Of a DNA stretch of 64,000 nucleotides, positions 46,651-57,030 are shown in pieces; the first letter of the stretch is position 1; every line of letters starts with the position of its first letter. The stretch is from Saccopteryx bilineata (Eukaryota; Chordata; Mammalia; Chiroptera; Emballonuridae). The notes beneath the pieces were generated by a model. That model searched no databases and was not told where the DNA came from. It saw only the letters and a program-made list of their open reading frames with translations. A program made the translations under genes and the position numbers. Location: assembly GCF_036850765.1 (NCBI RefSeq), contig NC_089496.1, positions 101,642,267 to 101,706,266 on the forward strand, written 5' to 3'.

Positions 46651-46959
46651 CTTCTTCCGCATTTTTCCCTAGCCATTTTATTTGACTTATAGCTGCTATC
46701 ACAAAATACAGTATATCCTACAATAATGTTTCTTTTACAATACTTTCCATGGGTACAGTCAATAGATAGAACTAACTACTTGGGCTACTTCAGTGATTCC
46801 TGATCATGAATCTGTGAGTGGATAAGGGTCTATGGCTACATTTTCATCCTACAACTAGAAAAAGAAGGATCATAAAGAAAGTGCTTTTATAAAGCTAAAT
46901 TAATTCCAATGAAATATTATGTTGTGTTGTGATTAAGGAGTATAACTATAAAATCATAG

Positions 46960-47150
46960 TGAAAGAGGGATAACTCTGATACTTATTGTCTGTGTGACCC
47001 AGGGCAAGTTATTTGACTTTCTCATCTGTACAATGGGTATACCAATAGAAATTACCTCATTGGTTGTCACTAAACTAAAAGACAATACATCAAGACTACT
47101 AGTAAAATTCTGGAACATAATAAGCATTCCATAAATCTCTAATATTACTT
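46960..47150 (+). mobile_element. MIR SINE relic
   Basis: TTATTGTCTGTGTGACCCAGGGCAAGTTATTTGAC, TCTCATCTGTACAATGGGTATACC, ATTACCTCATTGGTTGTC and ATAATAAGCATTCCATAAATC are clear MIR landmarks. Confidence 0.88.
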
Positions 47151-47538
47151 TTATCATCACTGGACCCTGAATCCATAATGCTGGGAACGATCCCTTTAGA
47201 TAGTTCATCTTATGCCAAAATCACTTCTAATGAAAAGAAAGCTTATATTTGAGTATGATATAATACCCTTAACTCAGAAACTTTAGTCTATATAGACATA
47301 TGAGATTATTATTGAATGTGAAAGTACATTTCACTATATCTCTATTTTCAGCAATAAATTTCATACTGTCATTAAACACCATTGATATATAATTCAGTGT
47401 TTTTCAAGGCCTTTTTTTATATGTGTGTATATATATTAGACTAGACTTTTGATGCTTTTGTTCACCCTTCCCAAAACAATGTATGGCTGTATTATATTGT
47501 GAACTTAATTTAATTATCAACATTTTCCTTCTTTAGTT
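47151..47538. other. No recognised feature
   Basis: AT-rich gap before the SINE-B pair. Confidence 0.5.
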
Positions 47539-47552
47539 TGTCAACATTTCTT

Positions 47553-47914
47553 TTTTTTCTTTTTTTCTTACAGAGACAGAGAGAGAGTCAGAGAGAGGGA
47601 TAGATAGGGACAGACAGATAGGAACGGAGAAAGATGAGAAGCATCAATCATTAGTTTTTCGTAGCGAGACCTTAGTTACTTTCTACAACCTTAGTCGTAG
47701 CGAGTCGTTGATTGCTTTCTCATATGTGCCTTGACCGTGGGACTACAGCAGACTGAGTGACCCCTTGCTCGAGGCAGCAACCTTGGATCCTAGCTGGTGA
47801 GCTTTGCTTAAACCAAATGAGCCTGCGCTCAAGCTGGCAACCTCAGGGTCTCAAACCTGGGTCCTCTGCATTCCAGTCCCATGCTCTATTCACTGCACCA
47901 CCACCTGGTCAGGC
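47553..47914 (-). mobile_element. SINE-B copy 1 of a tandem pair, antisense
   Basis: T-rich left end, CTTACAGAGACAGAGAGAGAG, GATGAGAAGCATCAATC, a small internal duplication around CCTTAGTTACTTTC..CCTTAGTCGTAGCGAG, then the reversed head ending CACCTGGTCAGGC. It ends directly in the T-rich start of the next SINE-B. The 14-bp repeat TGTCAACATTTCTT lies outside the pair (47539-47552 and 48215-48228). Confidence 0.92.
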
Positions 47915-47916
47915 TC

Positions 47917-48214
47917 TTTTTTTATTTTAAACAGAGACAGAGAGAGAGTCAGAGAAAGGGACAGATAGGGACAGAGAGATAGGAAGGGAGAGAGACAAGA
48001 AGTACCAACTCTTTGTTGCAGCTCCCTAGTTGTTCAGTGATTGCTTTCTCACAGGTGCCCCAATAGGGGGACCAAGGTTGCTCAAGCCAGCAACCCTGCA
48101 TGAGCCTCCGCTCAAGCTGGATGAGCCCGCGCTCAAGCCGGCAACCTCGGTGCTTCGAACCTGGGTCTTCCGTGTCCCAGTCTGATGCTCCACTGCGCCA
48201 CCGCCTGATCAGGC
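47917..48214 (-). mobile_element. SINE-B copy 2 of a tandem pair, antisense
   Basis: Begins with T-rich TTTTATTTTAAACAGAGACAG, contains GAGAGACAAGAAGTACC, GTTCAGTGATTGCTTTCTCACAGG and the reversed head ending CCGCCTGATCAGGC. Its middle is a shorter variant than copy 1. Right flank is the outer TSD TGTCAACATTTCTT. Confidence 0.92.
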
Positions 48215-48228
48215 TGTCAACATTTCTT

Positions 48229-48652
48229 AAAGCAATGCTTTTTTACATATTGATCTCACAATGAAGGCCTACATAGTTTCATCGCAAATAAAAACAAATG
48301 ATTGCCTATATGAGGTGTAACTTTTCACTTTTTTCACATTGAATTACTCCCTATATTTTATTTGAGAAGGCTGGGAATATGACAGTGGTATTCATAATTC
48401 ACTTTTTCTGCTATCCTTGTAAGGCATCACAAGGAGGAAAAACAATAATTAGATAATTTTTTTGTTTGTTTTTTGCAGAACTTTAATTTGCATAGCAATT
48501 GTTCTGTTTTCTGAGGAGGAAGTGCTCCTGTGTTGATTTGGAATTACTAATTACGTGTCACACCATGAAATAAACCTGGCAAGCCCGTGGTTGAGTGTTG
48601 AAGACAAAGCTTTGCATTGAGGAGGAGAGCACAGTCCTGCACGTTTCCTCCC
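48229..48652. other. No recognised feature
   Basis: AT-rich then moderately GC DNA (48580-48650) without gene or named repeat. Confidence 0.5.
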
Positions 48653-48952
48653 GAGCGGGGATTCTCACCCTTTCTCATCCCGTGGCATAGTAAACCATTT
48701 CTAATTACTCACGTTCTGCAGCACACAAAACAATTTATTACTTACATTCTGCGGCATGCAAGACAATATATATTTTGCCACAAACAAAAAAATAAGATAT
48801 AATTTTGATTCATTCACAGCAATGAATACTGTGTTGGTTGTTGTCATTTTTTTTTTTATCTGACAATCTAAGGGAAAAGAAGTCCGTGCTCCTGACTAGC
48901 CAGGTATTGCATGTGTTAAAACTTCTTACAGCACACTGGTTTAAAATCGCTG
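48653..48952 (+). mobile_element. hAT-type element, family 2, second copy
   Basis: Left GAGCGGGGATTCTCACCC then TCATCCCGTGGCATAG, GCAGCACACAAAACAATT (with a local duplication of that block), GATTCATTCACAGCAATG, TTATCTGACAATCTAAGGG and right CACACTGGTTTAAAATCGCTG. Shares its order of blocks with 35479-35746. No TSD recognised; edges approximate. Confidence 0.7.
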
Positions 48953-49134
48953 TCATAGAGTGAAAAGGAAAGGTTTTTAGTTAAGTAAGAGTGTATTGTT
49001 GACCTTTGCTTTTCTGATATGTAGCGATACTTTGGTAACTATTTAAATAGCAAAGAGGTAAGTACTTATTTTAAGATAAGTAATGATAACTACTTATTTC
49101 AAAATAAGTAAAGATGATAAGCAAAGGCTTAATT

Positions 49135-49456
49135 CAGGGGTCGGAAACCTTTTTGGCTGAGAGAGCCATGAATGCCACATATTTTAAAATGTAATTCCAT
49201 GAGAACCATACAACGACCTATGTACCTTACACATTATCCAATAAAAATTTGGTGTTGTCCCAGAGGACAGCTGTGATTGGCTGCAGCCACCCGTAACCAT
49301 GAACATGAATGGTAGGAAATGAATGGATTGTAATACATGAGAATGTTTTATATTTTTAACGTTATTATTTTTTTTTGTTAAAGATTTTTCTGCGAGCCAG
49401 ATGCAGCCATCAAAAGAGCCACATCTGGCTCGCGAGCCATAGGTTCCTAACCACTA
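49135..49456 (+). mobile_element. Non-autonomous hAT element, family 3, with 8-bp TSD
   Basis: Starts CAGGGGTCGGAAACCTTTTTGGC, ends GCGAGCCATAGGTTCCTAACCACTA, so terminal inverted repeats are imperfect. Exact 8-bp TSD GCTTAATT at 49127-49134 and 49457-49464. The middle has GAGAGAGCCATGAATGCCAC and, near the right, CATCTGGCTCGCGAGCC. About 322 bp, no coding capacity. Confidence 0.92.
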
Positions 49457-49464
49457 GCTTAATT

Positions 49465-50388
49465 TATAGTCTTTCTTGGATTATACATAGGTATCTTTTC
49501 CCGGAGTGTCCTTGTTTTTCACTAAGTAAAGTGTAGCTGTATTTTACTTCTTTGCCTCTGGAAGTTGTCAGTTAACATGATAATGCCCTTCCCTTGTCTC
49601 TGTCTTTCCTATTCAACATCAATGCCAAGAACTCTCCGCCAAATTCGTGCAACCTGCCTTGGCTATTGTTTACTAACTGAACTAAAAACATTTCAGTCTC
49701 TTTGTTCAGTGTTATGAGTCGGCTGAGGTCCAATCATTTTTGTAAAATATTGTTCCTCTTACGTGAGAAATATGCATCTCCGCAGGGATAGAATGGTGAA
49801 TTAATGTGAAGAACTGGTTATATTCTACCACGTGATGGGATTTGTACTTTATAAGCATGTCATGTATTTTTTAATTAAAGGAACATTTTTGTGTTTTAGA
49901 TACAGAATTCCATTATAATCAGTTTTTATGAGTGTGCCTGTGATGGCGTGTATTACGTGCTATTTTGAGATTTCCTTTGAGTTAGAGGTCTACTTCTATA
50001 CCACTTCAGTGGTTCCAAAGCAAAGCATTTTTTATGACTGAGGAGACAAAGCCCTTTTTTGACCCTGTCATTGCTACTATCCTTTTTGTTGTAAATTAAA
50101 ATAGATGAAGGCTGTTGAGCCAAGTCAATGCTGGAAGCTAATTTAATGTGATAGAATTGATGAACTCTAAATTGTTCCACTTTTCCTTTCAAAACACACC
50201 GAGTAGAGCTTAAAGTTCCAGACAGGGTATTTTGATTTATGCTCTTTGTCATATTGATATTGAGCAATTCATTGTAGAGATAGAGAAACAGGAATTAACT
50301 TTTTATGGTATTTCTATAGTTTCTGTATCTTTGGCTGCAAAACAGAGAAATGGACCCAGCTCAAAAATGCTTCCAAAGTAATCATTAT
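49465..50388. other. Repeat-poor DNA
   Basis: No repeat or gene recognised. A 104-codon frame on the minus strand (49953-50267) has no known similarity and no support. Confidence 0.45.
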
Positions 50389-50390
50389 GA

Positions 50391-50446
<56 letters not shown>
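50389..50446. repeat. (GAAA)n tetranucleotide microsatellite
   Basis: About fourteen perfect GAAA units, followed by a GGAA-rich purine tract to about 50470. Confidence 0.97.
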
Positions 50447-50730
50447 GGAAAAGGAAGGAAGGAGGGAGAGAGGTTACCTGAGGAAAGGGGAAGAGGGAAT
50501 GCAGACTTTACCAAGTTAATGTTTGTTTAATTAGTTAAATGCTGTGAAAACAAGCCAAATACTCTAAAAGAAGAAATTTAAGTAAAAAAAATGTTCAAAT
50601 GAAATACTGGACTTGTGTCTCCATGAATTCTGTGCAGTTTGGTGAGTGTGGATGCCTTGAAATAGAATGCAGGCTAGGGCTCATAAGAGAAGGGATCATA
50701 CAGACATCTCAGCATGGTGACCTCCTAGCA

Positions 50731-51082
50731 TAGGGGTAGTCAACATTTTTATACCTACCGCCCACTTTTGTATCTCTGTTAGTAGTAAAATTTTCTAACT
50801 GCCCACCAGTTCCACAATAATGGTGATTTATAAAGTAAGGAAGTAACTTTACTTTATAAAATTTATAAAGCAGAGTTACAGCAAGTTAAAGCATGTAATA
50901 ATAATTACTTACCAAGTACTTTATGTCGGATTTTCGCTAAGTTTGGCAGAATAAATCTTTATAAAACAACTTACTATAGTTAAATCTATCTTTTTATTTA
51001 TACTTTGGTTGCTCTGCTACCGCCCACCATGAAAGCTGGAACACCCACTAGTGGGCGATAGGGACCAGGTTGACTACCACTG
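50731..51082 (+). mobile_element. Non-autonomous hAT element, family 4, 352 bp, perfect TSD
   Basis: Terminal inverted repeats TAGGGGTAGTCAAC and GTTGACTACCACTG (reverse CAGTGGTAGTCAAC) differ at two positions. Exact 8-bp TSD TCCTAGCA at 50723-50730 and 51083-51090. Inner blocks TACCGCCCACTTTTG and CTACCGCCCACCATG recur near each end as sub-terminal repeats. Interior AT-rich, no transposase. I do not recognise a named family. Confidence 0.93.
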
Positions 51083-51090
51083 TCCTAGCA

Positions 51091-51479
51091 TGTGGCATGC
51101 TGATAGAGTTCAGTAGAATTTGAAAGATGCAATAGTTGTTACTAGTATCCAGAAGCAGTGTAAAACGGCAAAAAGAGCAGCTATCCAGAAGTTATCATTA
51201 CCAGCAATATTCTGTTCAGTGCTTTTTCCATTAAGTTATGTCAAAAAACCTTCAGCAGTGCACATCCACTGAATTGTACTTTCTGCTCACACGATCTGTG
51301 TATGATAGGTAATGCCGAGGAACAAGAAAAAAAATTCCAGATTTTTCAAACAGTATTCTCATACCTTTTACTATTTGGCAGAAGTGCTGAGGGCTACACA
51401 AAGGCTACTAACCAATAAATTTGGCAGTTCAGAGACATTGATTTGAGATAGCAGAGCTCCCCTTTAATCATGTGATTAT
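51091..51479. other. No recognised feature
   Basis: AT-rich unique-looking DNA. Confidence 0.5.
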
Positions 51480-51667
51480 TTTTAATTGTGTTTATTTATT
51501 TTAGCGGGGGGAGAGAGCAATAGAGAGAGAGGGAGAGAGAGAAGGTGGGAGGAGCAGGAAGCATCAACTTCCATATGTGCCCTGACCAGGCAAACCCAGG
51601 GTCTTGAATCAGCTACTTCAGAATTCCAGGTCAACACTATATCTGCTGCACCACCAGCAGGTCAGGC
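51480..51667 (-). mobile_element. Short tRNA-derived SINE, older type
   Basis: About 190 bp: GAGAGAGAGGGAGAGAGAG at the left, GGAAGCATCAACTTCC, ATATGTGCCCTGACCAGGC, then a reversed tRNA-like head ending CCACCAGCAGGTCAGGC. It lacks the long middle of SINE-B. Head and pyrimidine block are joined directly, suggesting an older, simpler ancestor of the long SINEs. Confidence 0.75.
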
Positions 51668-51774
51668 TATGGTTTTTGGGGTTTTTTTTGTTTGTTTCAT
51701 GTACTTTTATCAAGATTAAATTTCCATTCCAATTCAAATGTATGCATTTTTTTTCCTCTAGCTAGCTTTTTTTT

Positions 51775-52035
51775 TTTTAATTTATGATTTTAATTTGTAT
51801 TTACATAGATCCAAGTATCCCACTGAATATATCCCCCCCCCGCTCCCTTATTCCCATCACCCCCCCATATTCCCTCCCCGCAATGACTTCTCCTCTCCCC
51901 TCCAGGATTTGCTGTCCTGTTCTCTATAATGCTGTGTTATGTATATATAATTTCATTAATCACTTTCTCTTCTCTGATCCCATCTTCTCTTCTACTTTCC
52001 CTCTGACCACATTCCCTCTGGTCCCTTTGATTCCG
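51775..52035 (-). mobile_element. Probable L1-type 3'UTR piece, antisense
   Basis: TTTAATTTGTATTTACATAGATCC, long C runs, ATTCCCTCCCCGC, CTCCAGGATTTGCTGTCCTGTTCTC, CTTTCTCTTCTCTGATCCCATC and CATTCCCTCTGGTCCC. Related to 27328-27489, extending further 5'. L1 assignment is by form. Confidence 0.5.
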
Positions 52036-52450
52036 CCTCAGGCTATGTTATTAATTAGTAGCATTTTCAATGTTATAAACAGACTGAGGAACACTCAGAA
52101 AGTAACAAGTTATAAAAATACAGTTTTCACGGAAAACATAAACATTACCCTGCTGCCCAGTGTGAGTAGAACTGCAAATCCAAACCACAATCTCATTTGT
52201 GCAGTGTTTGTTTGTTTTTTGGTTGTTGTTTGCTTGCTTGTATTTTGTTTCTGTTTATTGTTTGTTTTTTTTAAAAAGTGAGGAATTATACTGGCACTAA
52301 ATCATGTAGACAACTGGAAAGGTCCTTTAGAGAAGGATCACCTAGTGCTTCTCCTAGGCTGAGAAGTCCATCTTGTAAGCAGTCATCAGCTACAGCCTCC
52401 TGCAAGTTCACGTTCCTCTCAATGAAAAATGATTATCAGAAGAGAGCCAA
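52036..52450. other. No recognised feature
   Basis: Contains TTTG-rich runs near 52208-52272; frames there are low-complexity artefacts. Confidence 0.5.
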
Positions 52451-52846
52451 GCCCTGGCCGGTTGGCTCAGCGGTAGAGCGTCGGCCTAGCGTGCGGAGGA
52501 CCCGGGTTCGATTCCCGGCCAGGGCACACAGGAGAAGCGCCCATTTGCTTCTCCACCCCTCCGCCGCGCCTTCCTCTCTGTCTCTCTCTTCCCCTCCCGC
52601 AGCCAAGGCTCCATTGGAGCAAAGATGGCCCGGGCACTGGGGATGGCTCTGTGGCCTCTGCCTCAGGCGCTAGAGTGGCTCTGGTTGCAACATGGCGACG
52701 CCCAGGATGGGCAGAGCATCGCCCCCTGGTGGGCAGAGCGTCGCCCCTGGTGGGTGTGCCGGGTGGATCCCGGTCGGGCGCATGCGGGAGTCTGTCTGAC
52801 TGTCTCTCCCTGTTTCCAGCTTCAGAAAAATGCAAAAAAAAAAAAA
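52451..52846 (+). mobile_element. SINE-A, full length, youngest-looking copy
   Basis: Nearly consensus: GCCCTGGCCGG start, A box TGGCTCAGCGG (52463-52473), B box GGTTCGATTCC (52505-52515), CAACATGGCGACGCCCAGG, two CGCCCCTGGTGGG units and a pure A tail. High CpG retention argues for recent insertion. TSD not clean (AAGAGAGCCAA against AAGCGCACCAA). The frames of 100-130 codons on both strands arise from this SINE. Confidence 0.95.
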
Positions 52847-54283
52847 GCGCACCAAGGCCTTCCTGTTAAACCTCTCGGTTATCAGGAGTCCAAGAACAGT
52901 TCAGGGCTGAGGAAATTAAAGGGCCAGGAAGATTAAAATGATCCACGGAATAAAGGAAATCCTCAAGCAGTGGAAACGAGGTTCTGAAACACTGGGGTGT
53001 GAATTCAGGAAAGCAGATGCCTTGAAAAGTAAAGTGTTGCTACTACTGGGTAAGCTCCCTTTCCGGAGGAATAAGGAGCCCTTGGTGGTAAAGGTCAGGA
53101 CACAAGTCAGGGGCAGGGTCTGTCTGCTACTGCTGAAGTGCTCTCTCCCTTTCGCATCCGTCCTTTTGTGCATTTGGGTTCTTGAACCGCCTCCATGACT
53201 GTTGGTTGTCCTTATTTGTCAACTGCCCAACTTCTGAATATTTGTACTTCTCATATGTAGAGAGGAAAATCATATGGTTATCTCAGTAGACACAGAAAAC
53301 TACATCGTTTATGATTTAAAAAAATAATTTCAGCAAACTGGGAATACAAATAAATTTCCTTTACCCTTCTTTCTTTGTCTTTCTTCTCCTCACTAACCCT
53401 TTCTTGAAGGTTCGTCTGGAAACCATCGCAGCCCACCATCGCCTCCTCCCAGCATGGCCGTTCTCTCTGCTCCCATAGCTGTGTGGGTTATCTCTCTCGT
53501 GGCACATTTAAGTGATGTGGTCTGAAAACAGAGCCGTGTCTTTTTATTCTGAGTGCTTGACACAGTCCCTAGAACTGGGTCTATACTCAAGTCAGTGTTT
53601 CCTGAACTAACCAATGGTCTTAAATATCTACAGTTTGTTTCCGTTTTGTACCGGACTATGACCCTGATAATCAGACTGTTCTCCTCTGAGTCCAGAGAAA
53701 TCAAAAACTAAGTCTGAACACTTCTATTTTTCAAGTTTAAATGCACTAATATTATAGTGATTTGTATAGTAATCTGCGTTTTTAGTATTACATGTAGAAA
53801 TTTCCCTCTTCCCTTTCCTGAAAAGAGAATGGGTTAACATCACGGAGGACTTGGTAAAAATAACAAGGAAAGAAACAGGCTGCATGCTACTTCTCTGACC
53901 AGTGATAACTTTTCATTTTGTTGAAAGTATTGAAGTTTATGTCACTCTTCATTTTACTTCAAATGTGTCCTTCACTGCAGCCTAGCTCCTTGCTTTGGTT
54001 AATACTTAAAACTTTTTACTATGCCACATTACATTGGTGGGTGAAAGTCACACGAACTTTTAAGATTTCTGCCATCTGTGTTTTCAGGAAGAGTTCTCAG
54101 ACACTTGTAAAATACCTTCACTATTTTATTCTTCTGAATGACTTAGTCAGATCACAGGGATTAGACGGGGAAGAGATTGTGTGTGCATTCTGTTTGGTTT
54201 CTTCCTGAATAATTCCGATGCCTTTTTTTCCCAGGCCTGACCATTTTGAGTAATAATGTGTTGTTTATCGACAAACACGGTCA
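52847..54283. other. Unique DNA, moderate GC
   Basis: No gene with recognisable similarity: frames at 52938-53198 and 53918-54208 have no splice signals, family motifs or upstream promoter evidence. No named repeat seen. Confidence 0.45.
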
Positions 54284-54880
54284 TTGTTAGGGTCAGTCAG
54301 TAGAGAGTTTATTTCCCACACCTGTTTATTTAGCGCTTCTATCACTCCAGCCTCGCGTCCTCTTCTATTTAGCTATTGTGTCAGCTCCCCCGGCTCCTGT
54401 AACAAATGCCACGCTGGTTTACAACAGCACGCCCAGTTCTTTCCTTGTCGTTCTGGTGCTCCCACATCCAGTCTTGGAGGACTGAAATCAAGGTGTCAGG
54501 GCACACCCCTTCCAGAGATTCCAGGAGAGAATTGATTTTGCTTGTCTTTCCCAGCTTCTAAAGCTCCACTCGTCGCATTCCTTGGCTCCTGGCCCCTTCC
54601 TCTGTCTTCAAAGCCCGGTGTCACATCTCGCTATTGTGTCGCCATGCCTTTGCCTTCTTCTGTAGTCAAATCTTCCTCTGCCTCCTTCTTATAAAGATAT
54701 TATGACTACATATAGGGTTTATCCAGATAATCCAAGGTAATCTTCTCCTCTCAGAATTCTTAAGTTAGTCAGGGTCTGCAAAATCCCTTTTGCTGTAAAA
54801 AAAAAAAAATAGTAATAATAACTTTCACAGGTTCCAGGGATTAGGACCTGGACATTGGGGGCTGGGGAGGGTGTATTGCT
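54284..54880. mobile_element. Ancient interspersed repeat, family unnamed
   Basis: GGCTCCTGTAACAAATGCCAC, TTGGAGGACTGAAATCAAGGTG, CATTCCTTGGCTCCTGG, CTTCTTATAAAGATATTATGAC and TAGGACCTGGACATTGGGGG follow a well-known mammalian repeat order (CTGTAACAAAT..AGTCTGAAATCAAGGTGTC..). I cannot name the family with certainty. The frames here are repeat-derived. Confidence 0.55.
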
Positions 54881-55735
54881 CAGCCCATCACAGATGCTGT
54901 CTGACCAAATCGCCCAATACACTTTTCTCTGCCGTGACTATAATGTTATCCAAAAATGTATTTGGTACCAATATTGTCCTCACATTTTTAGACCTACTTC
55001 AGATTTCTGACATAGAAACATGTTAAGTGAAGGCATCTGATTTGTATCACACTGACCACCAGATGGCAAACTTTGTCACTGTATTCTTAATCCTAATCTG
55101 ATATTACAGCCTAAATAGGTAAATATGCCAATTTGAAGTCAGTTAGAGTGCCATGAAGTTTGGGACCGTTGGACTTTTATCATTCTAGATAATTTCTGAT
55201 AACAATAACTACATATAGTAAAAGTTTTTTAATTGTCCTCTGAGCTACTCTAATGGCCACTGAAACAGATAACCTAATTTATCTAGCTCTAACATCAACA
55301 ACTAATGCTTCCATTTAACAAAAGATTCTTCCAATGTTGTAATCACTTGTCTTTAGAGAAACCGATTGTAAGTGCACTTGTTTCATTAACACTTTTATCT
55401 CAGACTAGTACTAATCCTTGCCACCTTTATCCTGTAGTATCAAGTCATATATAATATAAATAATAGGCACAAATATGCCAGCTTTCTAAAATACCAAAAG
55501 TTATTACTTTATTCCTCTATTGTATTTGTTTTCTAAATCATACAGTCTTATAAGGACACTTTAACCAATTCGAAGGCATCAAAACAATAACTAATATTCT
55601 CCTTCTTTCTCTGTTGTAGAAATTTCTGTGGAAAAGTTGGGAAAAATATAAACTTAAAAGAATTAAAATTCATGTTCTAAAGATAAAACTTTCTTGTATT
55701 TTTTCTGCGGCATAATGATATAGGTGTAGGTGTAT
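54881..55735. other. No recognised feature
   Basis: AT-rich, no gene. Confidence 0.5.
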
Positions 55736-55926
55736 CAGGGGATCCCCAAACTTCTTACACAGGGGGCCAGTTCACTGTCCCTCAGACCGTTGGAGGCCGC
55801 CACATACAGTGCTCCTCTCACTGACCACCAATGAAAGAGGTGCCCCTTCCGGAAGTGCGGCGGGGGCTGGATAAATGGCCTCAGGGGGCCACATGCGGCC
55901 CACGGGTTGTAGTTTGGGGACACCTG
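55736..55926 (+). mobile_element. hAT family 1, short deleted form
   Basis: Starts CAGGGGATCCCCAAACTTCTTAC, ends GTTTGGGGACACCTG. The junction GGAGGCCGCCACATACAGTG is the same as in the copies at 25116, 39965 and 59989. TSD not detected. Confidence 0.9.
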
Positions 55927-56034
55927 AATAGATAATACAAATATAAATACATAATGGGGATAATTTTTTATGATCTTTTTACTTTTGCATTCATGCAAAA
56001 TATTAAATTAATTTAATTGGCCCTCCCCCTTCCA

Positions 56035-56520
56035 TCTCTCTTTATTCCTCAAACCAAAGTAAGCATCATCCCAAATCTCATTTTTATCATATATGTAATT
56101 TTATATATGTGTCTATATATTTTCTGAATTTTAATGTAAAGTTATATCCTTGGCATTTTCCAGTATCATTAAAAATTATCTGAAAACAATTTTAATGGTC
56201 ATGTACTATTTTACCTTTTTGATATTGCAGTTTGTTTAACCGAATGTCTCCAATTTTTCACTGTTATGAGCTATACTTTGGCAGGATTTTATAAATCTTG
56301 CTGTATATCTAATTATTTAATTAATGGAGAGTTATAAAGTAGAATTACTGAGTCAAAGGGTATGCTCGTGATGTCTGTTATTAAATAGCTTTCCAAAAAG
56401 GCAAAACCAATTGCTTTCTCTTAATACAATTACTGAAGTTTGCCATTAATTTAATTTGTGTTGATTAGTTTAAAATATTCCTTGATATTTTTTTGTTATC
56501 AGTTTATTTTATGACTTCTT
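56035..56520 (-). mobile_element. Very old L1 3' piece, antisense
   Basis: TTTTTATCATATATGTAATTT, TTTTTCACTGTTATGAGCTATAC, AGTAGAATTACTGAGTCAAAGGGTATGC and AATAGCTTTCCAAAAAGGC are degraded forms of antisense L1 3' words (GTGGAATTGCTGGGTCA..). Confidence 0.55.
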
Positions 56521-56574
56521 TCAAGTTATTTAAATTGCATATATAATAAAATTGATATAAAAACCATAATTATT

Positions 56575-56903
56575 GCCTGACCAGGTAGTGGCGCAGTGGA
56601 TAGAGCGTTGGACTGGGATGCGGAGGACCCAGGTTCAAGACCCCAAGGTTGCCAGCTTGAGCACAGGCTCATCTGGTTTGAGCAAAGCTCACCAGCTTGG
56701 ACCTAAGGTCACTGGCTTGAGCAAGGGGTTACTCAGTCTGCTGAAGACCCACGGTCAAGGCATGTATGAGAAAGCAATCAATGAACAACTAAGGTGTCGC
56801 AATGAAAAACTGATGATTGATGCTTCTCATCTCTCTTCATTCCTATCTGTCTGTTCCTATCTATCCCTCTCTCTGACTCTCTCTCTGTCTCTTAAAAAAA
56901 ATC
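56575..56903 (+). mobile_element. SINE-B, full length
   Basis: CCTGACCAGGTAGTGGCGCAGTGG, B-box GGTTCAAGACC, GTTGCCAGCTTGAGC, CTCATCTGGTTTGAGC, AGCAATCAATGAACAACTAAGG, TCTGTCTGTTCC tract and A tail. Exact 11-bp TSD CCATAATTATT at 56564-56574 and 56904-56914. The 114-codon frame over it is a SINE artefact. Confidence 0.95.
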
Positions 56904-57030
56904 CCATAATTATTTAGCTTGCAATACTACTAGTGGCAAAGGGAAATAAACATTTGTGAGGACATATACCATAATTTCTAAAGATGAAAGAAATTATAGG
57001 ATGAAATTATAGGATGAATATACTCTTTAC

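Noticed and set aside
47553..48214. CRISPR-like or tandem array
   Set aside because: Two similar units only, each a complete SINE-B with head and tail; no short spaced direct repeats.
50314..50514. Leu/Ser/Phe-rich membrane protein
   Set aside because: It is the translation of the (GAAA)n microsatellite on the minus strand.
51784..52281. 165-codon frame as a secreted or membrane protein
   Set aside because: Composition is driven by a C-rich repeat and TTTG runs that recur at 27328; there is no supporting context.
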